Positions 42,676 through 53,601 of a stretch of 64,000 nucleotides of DNA are shown here, piece by piece. Below the pieces are notes generated by a model. The model saw nothing but the letters and a program-made list of their open reading frames with translations, had not been told where the DNA came from and did no database searches. Every line of letters starts with the position of its first letter. Positions within the stretch are counted from its first letter, which is position 1. This DNA is from Heracleum sosnowskyi (Eukaryota > Streptophyta > Magnoliopsida > Apiales > Apiaceae). The stretch lies in NCBI GenBank assembly GCA_030848705.1, contig CM061241.1, positions 82,691,178-82,755,177 of the forward strand. Reading direction: 5' to 3'. A program made the translations under genes and the position numbers.

Positions 42676-43518
42676 CTAATTAGGGGCTAATTTTTCTTTC
42701 TGTCCAACCCCAGATGCTTCAATCTTTCTGAGAACCAAGTCTCCTTGACGAAAGAACCTTTCTTTAACCCTCAGGTTGTAGTAGAAAGATGATCGCTTCT
42801 GATGTTCCATGATCTTGGCATTTGCCTCATCTCTGACTTCATCAATTAGATCATGAGCCAACCTCATACCTTCTTCGTTCGATTCAGGCTCAAAGACCCC
42901 TACTCTTGGGGAGGTATGAGTAATCTCCACTGGCACCACGGCTTCTGCCCCATAGGCTAACATGATTGGAGTTGCTTCAGTAGTAACCTTGCAAGTGGTA
43001 CGATATGCCCAAAGTATAGGGAGCAACTTGTCCACCCAAGTGTTCCTTGAGCGTTCAACTCTCTTCTTGATTCCATCTAGGATGATTCGGTTGGCCACCT
43101 CGGCTTGTCTGTTTTCTTGAGGATGAGTAACTGATGTGAATCGCAACTCAATGTTGTTCTCCTCACAGTACTTTTTGAAATCTTCATTGTCAAACTGCTT
43201 CCCATTGTCCGTGACCAGGATTCGTGAGATTCCATATCGACACATTACACTTTTCCATAGAAATTGCAATACTTGTTTGGTGGTTATCTTGGGTAGAAGT
43301 TTAGCCTCAATCCACTTAGTGAAGTAGTCAATTGCCACTATCAAGAACTTCCTTTGTGCACTTACCACTGGAAATGACCCAAGTATGTCCATGGCCCACA
43401 TGATAAATGGGATTGGTGAGTTAACTGATGTTAACATCTCGGGCGGTTGCCTAACCACATGTGCATGCTTTTGACACCGTTCGCACTTCTTCACATAATA
43501 TTTCGCATTATCAAGCAT
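42676..43518 (-). pseudogene. Element D integrase (truncated by stops)
   Basis: 280 aa. The end of the zinc-binding domain (CERCQKH) is followed by the DDE core with D in MWAMDILG, D in VTDNGKQF and E in RQAEVANR, then a GDLVLRK C-terminal segment. It ends at a TAG where the family normally has Trp (APN-W-EG). The upstream part of the HHCC domain lies in a continuing but interrupted frame to about 43560. Ty3/gypsy Tat type. Confidence 0.85.
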
Positions 43519-43836
43519 ATCTGGCTAGTAGAAGCCTAGACATGTGATTTTATGAGCAAGGGCCCTGCTCCCCAAGTTCTGCCCACAAATTCCCTCATGA
43601 ACTTCTTTCAAGGCATCGACCTTCATGTTTTCTTATCTAGGGATATGTTCCATATAACATTCATCAAACTGGGTCATGATGACTTTCACAAGCTTCAGAT
43701 ATTTGGTCATGGTTTCATCCTTAGCCTCAAATTCTCCATTTACTTGTGAGACTACCAATCTCGAGTCTCCACAGACTTTGAGAGTATTAACTCTCAAGGC
43801 CCCAACCAAACCTAAGCCGACTATCAGGGCTTCATA

Positions 43837-44465
43837 CTAAGATTCATTGTTTGTTGTCGGAAAGTCCAACTTTAGTGCATACTCAATGAGAAATCCATCG
43901 GGACTTTGTAGCACTAAACCTGCTCCGCTTGATTTTATTTTTGATGCCCCATCAAAATAGAGCACCCAGTATTCCTTAAATACCATCTCTTCATCTTGTT
44001 TTTCAACTTCTTTGCTCTCCAAGGGTACTACTTCCTGCCCCGACTTCTTGGTTGTCGATGGTACATTCAACCATGAAGTCAACAAGTGCATGTGCTTTAA
44101 TGGTCGTTTCGAGGCTTATACTTGATGTCAAACTCTCCCAACTCAATCGCCCATTTGATCAGTCTTCCGCTGACCTAAGGACTATGCAGGATGTTTCTTA
44201 ATGGTTAGTCAGTCAAGACTTCTATCTTATGCGCCTGAAAGTACGAGCGTAATTTTCATGAGGCCATGATCAAGGCGAAAGCAAACTTTTCTATCAGAGA
44301 GTAGTTTACTTCTGCTCCGTGCAGAATTTTTCTCACATAGTAGATGGGTTTCTGAACCTTTGATTTTTACTTCACCAAAACAACTCCCAAGGCGGTGTTT
44401 GAAACTGCCAAGTATAGATAGAGCGTTTCTCCAAGTTTTGGTTTTGCCAACAATGGTGCTTAAGT
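43837..44465 (-). pseudogene. Element D RNase H region, including archaeal-type second RNase H
   Basis: Minus-strand frame 44091-43837 reads YFDGASKIKSSGAGLVLQSPDG..EYALKLDFPTTNNES, the start of the extra archaeal-type RNase H (aRNH) of Tat elements. 44100-44465 holds the first, Ty3-type RNase H in broken frames (stops and indels). Confidence 0.75.
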
Positions 44466-45688
44466 CATGTTTTTTTTAAGGCCTCAAAGGCTTCTTGGCT
44501 TTCTGCTGTCGACTCAAAATTTTTCATGTTCTTGAATGCTTTGAAAAAGGGTTGACACTTTTCCCCTGATTTGGAGATGAACCTTCCCAATGCTGCCACT
44601 CTCCCAGTGAGTTTATGAACATCTTTAACAGAGTGCTGTGGTTCCATATCCACAATTACTTTAATTTTGTCAGGGTTGGCTTCAATTCCTCGTTTAGAGA
44701 CCATCAGACCCAAAAACTTGCCTGACCCTACGTCAAAGGCGCACTTGGCAAGATTCAACATCATTTTATGGTGTCTCAGCACTTCAAATGCCTCTCGGAG
44801 GTGCTCTATATGATCGGCCTTATCGAGGCTTTTGACTAACATGTCATCCACGTAAACCTCCATGATCTTGCCAATGAGATTTTTGAAAATTTTGTTCACT
44901 AACATTTGGTATGTGGCACCTGCATTCTTGAGTCCAAAGGCCATAACTAAGTAGCAGTAAACACCAAAATCAGTAATGAATGATACCTTACGAATGTCAT
45001 CCTTATGCATCTTGATTTGGTTGTATCCGCTGAAGCCATCCATGAAGCTTAACATTTCGTGCCCTACAGTGGCATCGATTAAAGTGTCGATCCTTGGTAG
45101 GGGAAAATAGTCCTTAGGACATGCATCATTCAAGTCCGTAAAGTCTACGCACATTCTCCACTTTCCATTGGCTTTCTTGACCATTACCAGGTTAGCCCAC
45201 CATTCAGGGAATTGAATCTCTTCAATGAATCCTGCTTCTAAGAGCTTATCTACCTCTTGATTTATGGCCTCTTGCCTTTCTGGAGCAAAGTTCCTCTTCT
45301 TTTGCTTCACCGTCTTCCTTTCGGGATCTACGTTCAACTTGTGAGTTATCAATTGGGGATCAATCCCTGGCATATCAGCTGCTGTCCAAGAAAAAACATC
45401 TTCATTCTCTTGGATGAAAGATATAATCTTGCCCTTCCAGGGTGTAGGCAACAATGCTCCAATGTAAGTGACTTTATCTGGTTCTCCTGGAACTAAGGGG
45501 ATATGGATCAAATCCTCAGTTGGCTTTCCCCTTCTATCTTCATCATCCCTTGAATCCATGTCCTCAATTGGGAGAACCTGCCCCCTGACTTCATCAGGTC
45601 TTAGTGCGGCTACATAACAACTTCTAGCCATTTTCTGATCTCCTCGCTCTTCACCAACCCCGTTCCTTGTAGGAAACTTTATTTTCAA
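44465..45688 (-). pseudogene. Element D reverse transcriptase
   Basis: 407 open codons. RT motifs in order: KWRMCVDFTDLNDACPKD, FMDGFSGYNQI, FGLKNAGATYQ, VYVDDMLVKS (YVDD active site), and KFLGLMVSKRGIEANPDK. Ty3/gypsy type, Tat lineage. Upstream (about 45710-45990) a broken frame keeps the protease motif VLVDNGAS. The frame itself is intact, but its polyprotein is interrupted on both sides. Confidence 0.88.
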
Positions 45689-45704
45689 GTGGTATGTTGA
45701 GGCA

Positions 45705-45995
45705 ACAACTTCAAAGCATGAAGGCCAGTCCTTCCAAGGATTGCAGTATAAGTAGAGGTTGCCTTTATAACCAAGAAGTTCAGCATTTGAGTCGTTGTCT
45801 TCGAGCCTTGCCCTATAGTCATGGGGAGCTGGATTGTGCCTTCAACCTTTGATTAGACTCCATTGAATCCATAGATATGCATGTTTGAGGGTGTCAACTG
45901 TGAGTCAGTATATCCCATCTTGATAAAATCATCGTTGAATAAGATATCCACAGAAGCTCCATTGTCAACCAGAACTCTCTTGGTTTCAGAATCCA
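45705..45995 (-). pseudogene. Element D protease fragment
   Basis: Minus-strand translation gives ETKRVLVDNGASVDILF with the D-x-G-A-S active-site pattern, then a stop and frame changes. The 5' side ends abruptly at about 46000 against foreign sequence. Confidence 0.7.
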
Positions 45996-45999
45996 ATTA

Positions 46000-46594
46000 A
46001 GTGATATGTATTAATGTATATGTGTTATGTGTAAGCAATTATCTTGTGACTCTGATTTTTGCCATGGTTTGTGAAAATATCGAATAAGAATAAGGACCGA
46101 GTCACCGGGTTATAGTGACAGTTTTATGAAAATTTAGGACCGTTATCACCGGGTTGTAGTGGTCCTGGCATGAATTTTGGGTTTCAAGTTATTGTTGTTA
46201 TGTGTTGTCGTTTCATATCGAATAAGTATAAGAATATGAATGTGTATCGAGAATTATTGTTTTATATATTGTTATCGTATTGAAAATCGTATTCTTCTAT
46301 ATGTGTATACATGTTATTTGCCCTACTAGTTGGATTGATTGGTTTCTTGCTGGGTTGTATGGCTCATTCCTTACAATTTTCAGGTTCGGTGTACGATCGA
46401 GTTGGATAGCATTGGAGTTCGATGAGCTTAGGTTTGGACTAGTTTGACTTGGATTGTCATCGTTAGCTTTGCTTTTGTAATTGTTAGCTTTGTAATAGAA
46501 CTTTTGTCACGCTTCCGTCTGTTAATTTCATTGTATAGTACTTTATTTAAGTTTTGTATTTAGATTTAATAGTCCGAAAAGTCGGGCTGTTACA
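46000..46594 (+). repeat. Fragment of an unrelated LTR (possibly Tekay/chromovirus type)
   Basis: The sequence ends ...CGAAAAGTCGGGCTGTTACA, the form of many Ty3/gypsy chromovirus LTR 3' ends, and then abuts the truncated D LTR at 46595. No partner LTR or internal region in the window. Family assignment is from the terminal phrase only. Confidence 0.45.
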
Positions 46595-46890
46595 TTGACG
46601 ATGGATAAGTATTATCACTTTCTTGAAGGATAAGTCTTATCATTAACGGTGGATAAGAATTTATTCTAGATCCTTGAGTTGTTTCCATATCATAACGGAC
46701 TTGTATTGAAACAAACCCAATTGTATTAGAACAAGCTTGTATTGGACGTTTCCTAATACAAGTTGTACTTCTAACCCAAATATTAATTACGAAATTAATA
46801 TTTAATTAGAGTTTCGGGTCTTATTAATGGACCAGCTAGGTTTAATTAATGCAATATTAATTATATCTTTAGGGTTATTTTTAACTCATA
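46595..46890 (-). repeat. Element D 5' LTR, truncated
   Basis: Matches 28722-29020 plus the 41853-41867 end, with small differences (for example a gap around 46675). The inner LTR half, PBS and leader are absent. Confidence 0.8.
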
Positions 46891-46895
46891 GGAGT

Positions 46896-47476
46896 AAACA
46901 TGTATGACAACAAGCCATTTCATTAACAGGAGCGTATTACTTGTCGTGATTGAATATTGATATAATATTATATATTTTAAAATATAAGTTAAAATTTGAA
47001 ATTTGAAAAAATTATAAATGGTAATCAATATTATAATATTTGAGATAGTACTAAAATAATGAATATATTAAACAATTGTCATTTTTATATTTATTTAGAA
47101 TTTTAGTGAATGATCAAAGACTACACGAAAAATTTGGAAAAACCAAAAGAAATCTTAAAATTTTGTTAAAAATATTATATTTAATTTATTTTGAGAAATT
47201 ATTATAATGTCGCTGCAAATCGCGGTTTAGTAAACTAGTATATAAAAGAATTGATACTTAATAGTTGTCGGTATTATAACCCAAATATTGAATTTGTATT
47301 TTATGTTGGGAAGTCGTAAATTGTATGTTTAAAATAATAAAATCAAAATCAAAATCAAAATCGTATTTTAGGAAAGTAAATTTTAAAAACGTGAGGTTTT
47401 GAAAAAGACCCCTAAATTTGAAGTAGTTTACGTTTAGTCTTAGAAAACCCTAAGAGAGAAGCAGTCGGAGGCGATA
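46896..47476. other. Intergenic region upstream of the nucleoredoxin-like gene
   Basis: AT-rich. A short (AAAATC)n-type repeat lies at 47339-47362. The last part is probably promoter and 5' UTR: a telo-box AAACCCTAA (47445-47453), a motif known from plant promoters of housekeeping genes, lies about 25 bp before the ATG. No clear TATA. Confidence 0.5.
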
Positions 47477-47945
47477 ATGGTTAAAAAAGGGGTGAAAAGT
47501 GGTTGTTTCAGGGCAGGAGGAATACTGGTAAAGTGTAAGAAAGATGATTATAATACTGAGAAGGGAAAGAGGTTTAAGAAGAAAATCAAGAATAAGGTAG
47601 AGGAGGTGTTAAACAGTACTGGTAGGACTTTTCTGCTAGAAAGATGTTCCAACAAGAAAGAGAAGAAGAGCTTCCAAAGTAGCAGTAGTATTAGCAGTGA
47701 AGATAAAGATGATAAGTTTATAACTCAACAAGCAGAGGATAAATTATTGTTACCTCAACCTCTTAAGAGTAGGAGGAGTAGGAGAAGGAAGCAGCAAAAA
47801 CAGCAACTTGAGGCTCTGGAGGAGGAGGAGGAGGAGGATCTTAATATTAGCATTCCAATTAAACAAGGAGACACAGTCAATATAAACAAGCTTCTCTTCA
47901 CAAAACACAGGAATTTCCTCCTTAAATCTAATTCCAAACAACTGG

Positions 47946-47994
<49 letters not shown>

Positions 47995-49979
47995 TCTCTC
48001 TCTCTCTCCTTCTGTTGTCTTTGCTTACTGTTTTATTATCATGTTTGTTTCATCCTATGTAACCTCCTCCTATCCAATCCTCTCTATTTGTTATTATTAT
48101 CAGGTCAGGGCTGAGGACCTACAAGGAAAAATCATTGTTCTTTTGTTTGCAAACATGTCCAATGATATCTGGATACTGGATTCATTCTCCTTAATTGAGG
48201 TTTACAATCAAATTCATCACAAATTTCCTTTTGAGGTCGTTCTTGTCCCGTTTACACGTCCTCATGATCTTATACGACATCCTCGAGTTGACCCTCACCG
48301 TAGTTTCACCTCTATTTTCTCTTCCATGCCCTGGACTGCCATTCCCTACTCGGATGTTACCTCATGCCAACGTTTGCTAACAACCTTTGATTTCCCTCCA
48401 CGTTCACTCCTTATTGATCCAGCAGGCCTTGTTTTGAACCTCAACGCCTACTGGTCATTTTTTTCCTTTGGAGCCTCTGGTTATCCTTTCACCACGCAAA
48501 GGATAAATCTCCTTCGATCTGAAGACAAAGCCATCCGTAAATATCCCTCCATCTGGAACCTCTTGGCCTCCCCCGAGCGCGATTATGTCATCTCAAACAA
48601 CGGTGATAAGGTGCGCCTCTATTTATCCTCTCTCTTTGTTTTTTTTCTCTTTTTATTACAGAGCTTACACAATTTTACTCAGCTATAATATGTATTAAAA
48701 CTTTTAATTTTCTGATTTACTATACATTATTATACACCCTACATTTGTTAATGATTACAGGTGCATATTCATAGTCTTGAAGACAAGGTGGTTGCCCTAC
48801 ATTTCTTTGAAGAGGGTCATTTCCCTTCTTACCCCGGACTCACCGAAAAACTGTTGACGGCTTATGAGCAATTGGCCAAAACTAAGAACTTTGAGGTCGT
48901 GCTCATATATGTCTACGACACATTGAATACACTTCGCTGTACAAATGAAGCTAAATTCTGGAAAAGATTCAAGAGGATGCCGTGGTTAGCGCTCCCGTTT
49001 AAAGACCCGGTCATTAAGAAGTTAAAGAGGATCTGCCACTATCCCCTGGATTTGGAAGGGCCAGCTCCAGATCCCAGACTTGTTATTGTTGGACCTCGAG
49101 GGGAATACTTTGAACCATATGGTGCTGATATTTTTATGAATTTTAAGATTCCAGCATACCCATTTACCCGTAGGAAAATGGTTGATTTGGTGGCCGGTAA
49201 AGCCAGGAGTGTGAAGCTAGACATGATCTGGGATTCCAACACTGTCCTCAGACGAAGAGATGAATCCGAGGCAAGTTCTTTTGACATTCAATGCATCTTT
49301 ACGTCACCTTTTGTATTGTCTTGAAGTTTGTTGTCTGGTTTTTTTCAGTAATGTGGACAAGGTCCAATTTTCCTACATAATTTGGTGAAAACCTTGATGT
49401 AAATGGCAATTTCCTGTATTTCTTGCGGTATACAACTTGTTTGCAGTCCATACTTGTTACCATTCTGTTAATCCTCTGAATGAACTTTTATTGGTTTACT
49501 CTATATAGGTTAAATTCTCCGAAGTTGCTGGGAAGAGAATTATACTTCTTATTGGGATTTATTGGATTCAGGTTTCTGCAGAGTCCTTTTCAATTCTAAA
49601 GTCGAAGTATAACCTGATGAAGGGCACAGATGACGAGTTTGAGGTAATCCAAATCTTTGATGTAAGACAGCTATCTGATTACAAGGAGTATGCTGCAGAT
49701 GTACCATGGTTGGTCCATTCTTTTGACGAACGCTCACATTGGCTATCGTTGTTACTTGACTCTTCGGGTGATGCTCAGCTTCTTGCCTTCGATCGCCATG
49801 GACAAGTTGTTAGGAGAGCAACTAATCCATGCTTTGACGTCGGGGAGGATGCAAAATTCCCCTTTTCTGCTGATGGTGATTTGGAGAAGGAGGTTTATCG
49901 TGAGTTGTACGAAAGCTTCAGTTGGTATTGTTGGAACCAGGACGGTATTTTTCGTAATTTAGACACGACGAGTGCATGA
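47477..49979 (+). CDS. Nucleoredoxin-like protein with three thioredoxin-fold repeats lacking CxxC (4 exons)
   Basis: Exons 47477-47944, 48104-48610, 48761-49270 and 49509-49979; all introns are phase 0. Intron 1 holds a (CT)n tract. Intron 3 has a GC donor (GAG|GCAAGT). The protein is about 650 aa. A 140-aa Lys/Glu-rich N-terminal extension precedes three thioredoxin-like repeats with nucleoredoxin phrases (AEDLQGKIIVLLF, YPFT, ERDYVISNNGDKV, MPWLALPF, AYPFT). In all three the Trp-Cys-x-x-Cys redox site is replaced (SNDIW, GHFPSYP, YWIQVSA), and the usual C-terminal C1-like zinc finger is absent. So it is a nucleoredoxin relative that cannot do dithiol exchange; a structural or binding role is inferred. 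Related sieve-element-occlusion proteins also carry degenerate thioredoxin folds and are the alternative. Confidence 0.75.
47949..48007. repeat. (CT)n microsatellite in intron 1
   Basis: About 28 CT units with two CC interruptions, just after the donor. The long open frame through it is not coding. Confidence 0.95.
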
Positions 49980-50430
49980 AGAATGGTGTTGGCTTTATTT
50001 CGTAACTATATTAGGATAATGTGGAGAAAACTTAGACTTTTTATATGTATTTTGTATGGTGGGTAGTGTCCTTTTTTGCTATATATGTAGGGTGGTGGGC
50101 TGATGAGAGTCTGTACTTGATGTAATGGTTATGATTATTAGTCCTCTCATCGACATAGTTTTTGTTATGTTTTAGTCATGTGCATGGTGATGTAAGTTAA
50201 CAATGTAAGACTTGATGCACGTTTGGTTACAGGATGACTACTCATCATTAACAGTTTCCGGCTTCTTCCATACATACTATTCTTCCCTTGCTCGTTTCAT
50301 CTACATATATGCATATACAAACATATGACTAGGTTGGTTGTACTTTGTGCAAATATAGTGTGTTGTAATGCTTGGGTTTCTTCTATTGTTGAATTCTTAT
50401 ATTATTTGAATTTCATTGGCTGCTGCTGAT
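49980..50430. other. 3' flank of the nucleoredoxin-like gene
   Basis: AT-rich, no open frame. It probably contains the 3' UTR and polyadenylation region (several ATAT/TGTA-rich stretches around 50040-50140). Confidence 0.5.
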
Positions 50431-50439
50431 ATGTGAGGT

Positions 50440-50690
50440 GGGAGAGAAAGGTGATAAACCCCTCAAGAGTAGGAGTTGGAGGAGGAAGAAGCTTCAGGAG
50501 GAAGAGGAGCGGCTTAATAATAACATTACTTCCTCTGGAATTTCACCACCAAAAGGATTTCTTAAAAGAAGATGCAATCCTTAAAACATCCCTCCATATG
50601 GAATTTCTTGGCCACCCCTGGAGTGTGATTATGTCATCTCAAATGACGGTTGTCAGGTGCGACTCTATTTGTCCTCCCTCTCTCTTTTTA
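50440..50690 (+). pseudogene. Partial duplicate of the nucleoredoxin-like gene
   Basis: 50455-50540 resembles the Lys/Glu-rich part of exon 1 (compare 47756-47850: 'cctc..aagagtaggag', then a purine-rich run and 'cttaataata'). 50575-50690 resembles the end of exon 2 plus the intron 2 donor (compare 48536-48640: 'acatccctccatatggaa', 'gattatgtcatctcaaa', 'aggtgcg'). Everything between is deleted, and the CACTA element lies 30 bp downstream. A dead tandem duplicate. Confidence 0.7.
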
Positions 50691-50718
50691 CTCATTTAAT
50701 TTTTTTTATACAAATCTC

Positions 50719-51025
50719 CACTACTAGAAAAACTAACTGCAATAGACATCGGCTAAAAACCGATGTCTATTGAAAAAGAGAAGCAATGTCTTTGCATGTG
50801 TAGAGAAATGTAGGGGTATTAGACATCGGTTTTTAGCCGATGTCTATGTTAATCTTTAACATCGGTTTTTTAATAAGCAACAGATGTCTATGTTCTTTTT
50901 TAACATCGGTTTCTTAATAAGTAACTGATGTCTATGTTTCTCTTTTACATCGGTTTCTATTCTTTAGACATTAGTGTTCTGATGTTACTTGTGATATTTA
51001 ACATCGGTTTTTTGCGAAAGTGATG
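50719..51025. repeat. CACTA left terminal and subterminal repeats
   Basis: A perfect hairpin (10-bp arms TAGACATCGG) at about 50750-50776, its mirror at about 50829-50855, then at least four further ACATCGGTTT copies. Such repeats bind the TNPA-type protein in En/Spm elements. Confidence 0.8.
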
Positions 51026-51243
51026 TAAGTTCTGTATTAAAAAATACATGGATGCCCTATTTGACATGGCCAAAAAACAAAACCAAATGACCAAAATCAA
51101 AAAGCCAAACCAAAACCAAATATCGAAATCAAAAGGCCAATATATACTAAAACCAAATATAAAATTCAATAGGCCAACTACATTATCCAATTCATATCGA
51201 AACTAACAACATAATTCAAACCATCCAAATATCAAAACTACAT

Positions 51244-51444
51244 TCATATAAGCACATTTCCTAGTTTTTCAGGCACATGTCCTAGTTTTTCAAAACCTTG
51301 GTAATTCTTTCCTTGTGCTGCTTGCCTTAGAGCCTTTTTTAGATCTTCACAATAGGTCCCCAAGTGCTGCAACTTCTGTTTTAGCTCGCCAAATGAAGAT
51401 CTCATTTCAGAAACTTCTATTAATAGCCTTTGCTCTCTCTTCAT
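51244..51444 (-). CDS. Short coiled-coil ORF in the CACTA element
   Basis: 66 aa with Leu/Glu/Lys heptads. It overlaps the end of the LanC-like exon in another frame. It could be a transposase C-terminal remnant (plant Transposase_24-type proteins end in a coiled coil) or non-functional. Weak. Confidence 0.25.
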   Translation of the reverse strand: MKREQRLLIEVSEMRSSFGELKQKLQHLGTYCEDLKKALRQAAQGKNYQGFEKLGHVPEKLGNVLI

Positions 51445-51601
51445 ACATGATCTCCCTTGTTAAACGATATAGAGACAAGAATGCATAAGAATTCCCAAAG
51501 GCTCCATCTGAAAGTCCTGGCTTCTCAACCAAACCTCTCTTCCATACTACCTCTCCAGCTTCTATAGCTGCATCCTGGAATTCTCTGTCATGTGTAAATA
51601 C
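51430..51601 (-). pseudogene. Captured LanC-like exon (downstream)
   Basis: After a consensus acceptor (TTTTGTAG, ending 51602) the minus strand reads VFTHDREFQDAAIEAGEVVW..PGLSDGAFGNSYAFLSLYRLT, as in plant LanC-like (GCL/GCR2) proteins, and then degenerates before the protein's natural end. Confidence 0.75.
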
Positions 51602-51823
51602 CTACAAAAGCATAGGATAAACTGTTTACCACCGGACTAATGTGTACTATATTGTTTGTGTGCTTCCTCTACTATTTAGTTTATTGCATTAGATAATCAA
51701 CAAATACACGAATAGAGGTTTTAAGTTCTTGATTTAGAATCAATTTTCCTCCTACATATGCATGTTCAGGTGTTTTTATTAATGTATGTGCCTTTAGTAA
51801 GTCACGACGCAAGGGCTACATAC

Positions 51824-52291
51824 CTTGGATGCCTTCGACAGTGTGATGGCCATGCCAGCTGCACCATGAGACCATTGCACCAGCTTATCCCTTGGGTTCC
51901 CTTCACATGATGGATAATTGCCGCTATGATGGAATCTGTTGCTCATCATGTACCTTAACGTCCCTTTAACATCTTTAGCATCCTCTTCTGATAGTGGGAA
52001 ATGAAGCAACACATGTAAAATACCTGCAAGACCATTAGCCGCACCCCAGTACCTAGTCCCATGCCATCTATACATAAGTGGACAGGCAGTGTCGGACGCC
52101 CTTGCTCTGCCTCCAGCTAGCACAGCTTTTACAATTGGCATAAAAATATTAGAAGGCACTGCTGTTTCCCCCAAGTACTTATTTATAAAAAGAGCTGCCC
52201 ATAAAAACCCAGTACGTCCATAGAGAAGATCATACGACATTCCAAGACCACCTTCCTGGGGACCAACAGGAAGTGCACTGTCTTTTGCTAA
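51824..52291 (-). pseudogene. Captured LanC-like exon (GCL/GCR2 family)
   Basis: Bounded by acceptor CTTCAG and donor AAG|GTATGT, in phase with the next exon. It encodes GMSYDLLYGRTGFLWAALFINKYLG.. MYRWHGTRYWGAANGLAGILHVLL.. LVQWSHGAAGMAITLSKASK, a close match in pattern to plant LanC-like proteins. The family's zinc-binding Cys of the C-H-G motif is Ser here (WSHG), and the N-terminal exons are absent. Eukaryotic LanC-like proteins add glutathione to dehydroamino acids; this fragment lacks a key ligand and cannot be functional. Confidence 0.82.
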
Positions 52292-52901
52292 CTGAAGATT
52301 AGGAATTAATACAAGAACAAAGACCCCACACAAAATATTTTACTAATATAATACTCTGATAAACTTGCTGGAGCCTGGAAGATATATCATAGAAGAAGCA
52401 GGATGGAAATCTCATGCAGTTCAATTTATATTTACAATACGTGTATAACCTATTTAAATCCAAATTCCATATAATATTCTCGTGCAGCTGCATCACGTGA
52501 ATGAAGCAACTAGAAGGCCTTAAATTTTCATGCATATGCATTTCTATTTTTTACTTATCACGGTTACAACACAGGCCAAACAACTACTGTAACACAGGCC
52601 AACAAACTAGAAGCCAGACTCACAATAGAAATGAGAGCTTATAAAAGTTGATAACAGAACTACACAACTAAATATTAAAGGCTGAGAAGAAGATAAAATG
52701 AGTGGCATCAGTATCATTCAAACTATCTTTCCCACCAAACAAACCAATATCTTATGTATCTAATAATTTAGTAATCACTGAGACACTTTAGACAGCTATC
52801 GTAAATATTAAGTAAACATCACAGACATATTACAAAGTTAGCAACAAAAATATGCAGGCTTCTACGTGACTCATGTCTCTGTAAGAAATAAAATATGATA
52901 C

Positions 52902-52978
52902 CTATTGCCATCTGGGTGAAGCTGACACATTTGATTATCATCACCAACAGCTAATAAATATCCTGACGATGTCAACCC
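52902..52978 (-). pseudogene. Captured exon, probably biotin-protein ligase C-terminal region
   Basis: 77 bp bounded by acceptor TTGTTTCAG and donor ATAG|GTATCA. It reads GLTSSGYLLAVGDDNQMCQLHPDGN, which I recognise as the C-terminal part of plant holocarboxylase synthetase (biotin ligase). The exon lies directly upstream of the LanC-like exons on the same strand, so a chimeric transcript is possible. Confidence 0.6.
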
Positions 52979-53499
52979 CTGAAACAAAGAAATACGTAGG
53001 TTTTTATCTACTTCATATCCTCGGTATCTAATAATCCAAATGTTTTAATAATCTAAGTTCAGTCGAGATAAAAAACTAAATTCAATTAAAACATTAATTT
53101 TCAGTTTCTCAAACAATTCAAGATACATAGTCCTCCTAAAACTGACCTTGATTTCAATTCCACATTTCTCTTAAGAATACTAAATTAATCATCAAAGTAA
53201 CACTAAGAAAAACATAAGGTGATCGATTAAATCAAAAGCCCATAAAGTTTGGATCAAAGATCACATGTTCTTAGAACTTGTCACAATCAGAATATCATCA
53301 AGGTTCTTTTTCCAATCATACCAAAGTAATAAAATTCATACTTTTAAACATTAAAAAATTTAAAAAAACAGATTACCCATCTCAGTACAAATTCAAAGAT
53401 CAAAATCATGAAGCAGCAACACAACTTATCCATTGAAAGATCCAACAATCAACACATAACATAAAATTCACAAAAAAGATACAATCTTTATAAACATAA

Positions 53500-53591
53500 A
53501 GGGTTAAAAAACATACCTCTGTAGTTGACAAGAGTAGGCATAGCTGAATCTTGAAAGAAAACTCAGAAAACAGAGCTAAAAAGAAGCAGAG
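53500..53591 (-). other. Possible first exon of the captured unit
   Basis: Minus strand: an ATG at about 53542, then a consensus donor (ACAGAG|GTATGT) at about 53517. It could start a transcript running through the biotin-ligase-like and LanC-like exons. Source gene not recognised. Confidence 0.3.
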
Positions 53592-53601
53592 ATGAAATAA
53601 A

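Larger units (their letters stand above)
28396..46890 (-). mobile_element. Element D: decayed Ty3/gypsy Tat-lineage retrotransposon, split by Sirevirus-2
   Basis: TSD GGAGT at 28391-28395 and 46891-46895. The 3' LTR (left) is 28396-29020 plus 41853-41867. The 5' LTR (right) keeps only about 296 bp (46595-46890). Minus-strand coding order is protease, RT, RNase H, a second archaeal-type RNase H, then integrase. The second RNase H is the diagnostic trait of the Tat (Ogre/Retand) lineage. Frames are broken by stops. Gag and the inner part of the 5' LTR are gone and replaced by an unrelated LTR piece (about 46000-46594). PPT on the minus strand: AAGTTGGGGGGCAAA at 41882-41868. Confidence 0.85.

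Noticed and set aside
47945..48103. Ser-Leu repeat segment as part of the nucleoredoxin-like protein
   Set aside because: It is translation of a (CT)n tract in intron 1, between a good donor and acceptor.
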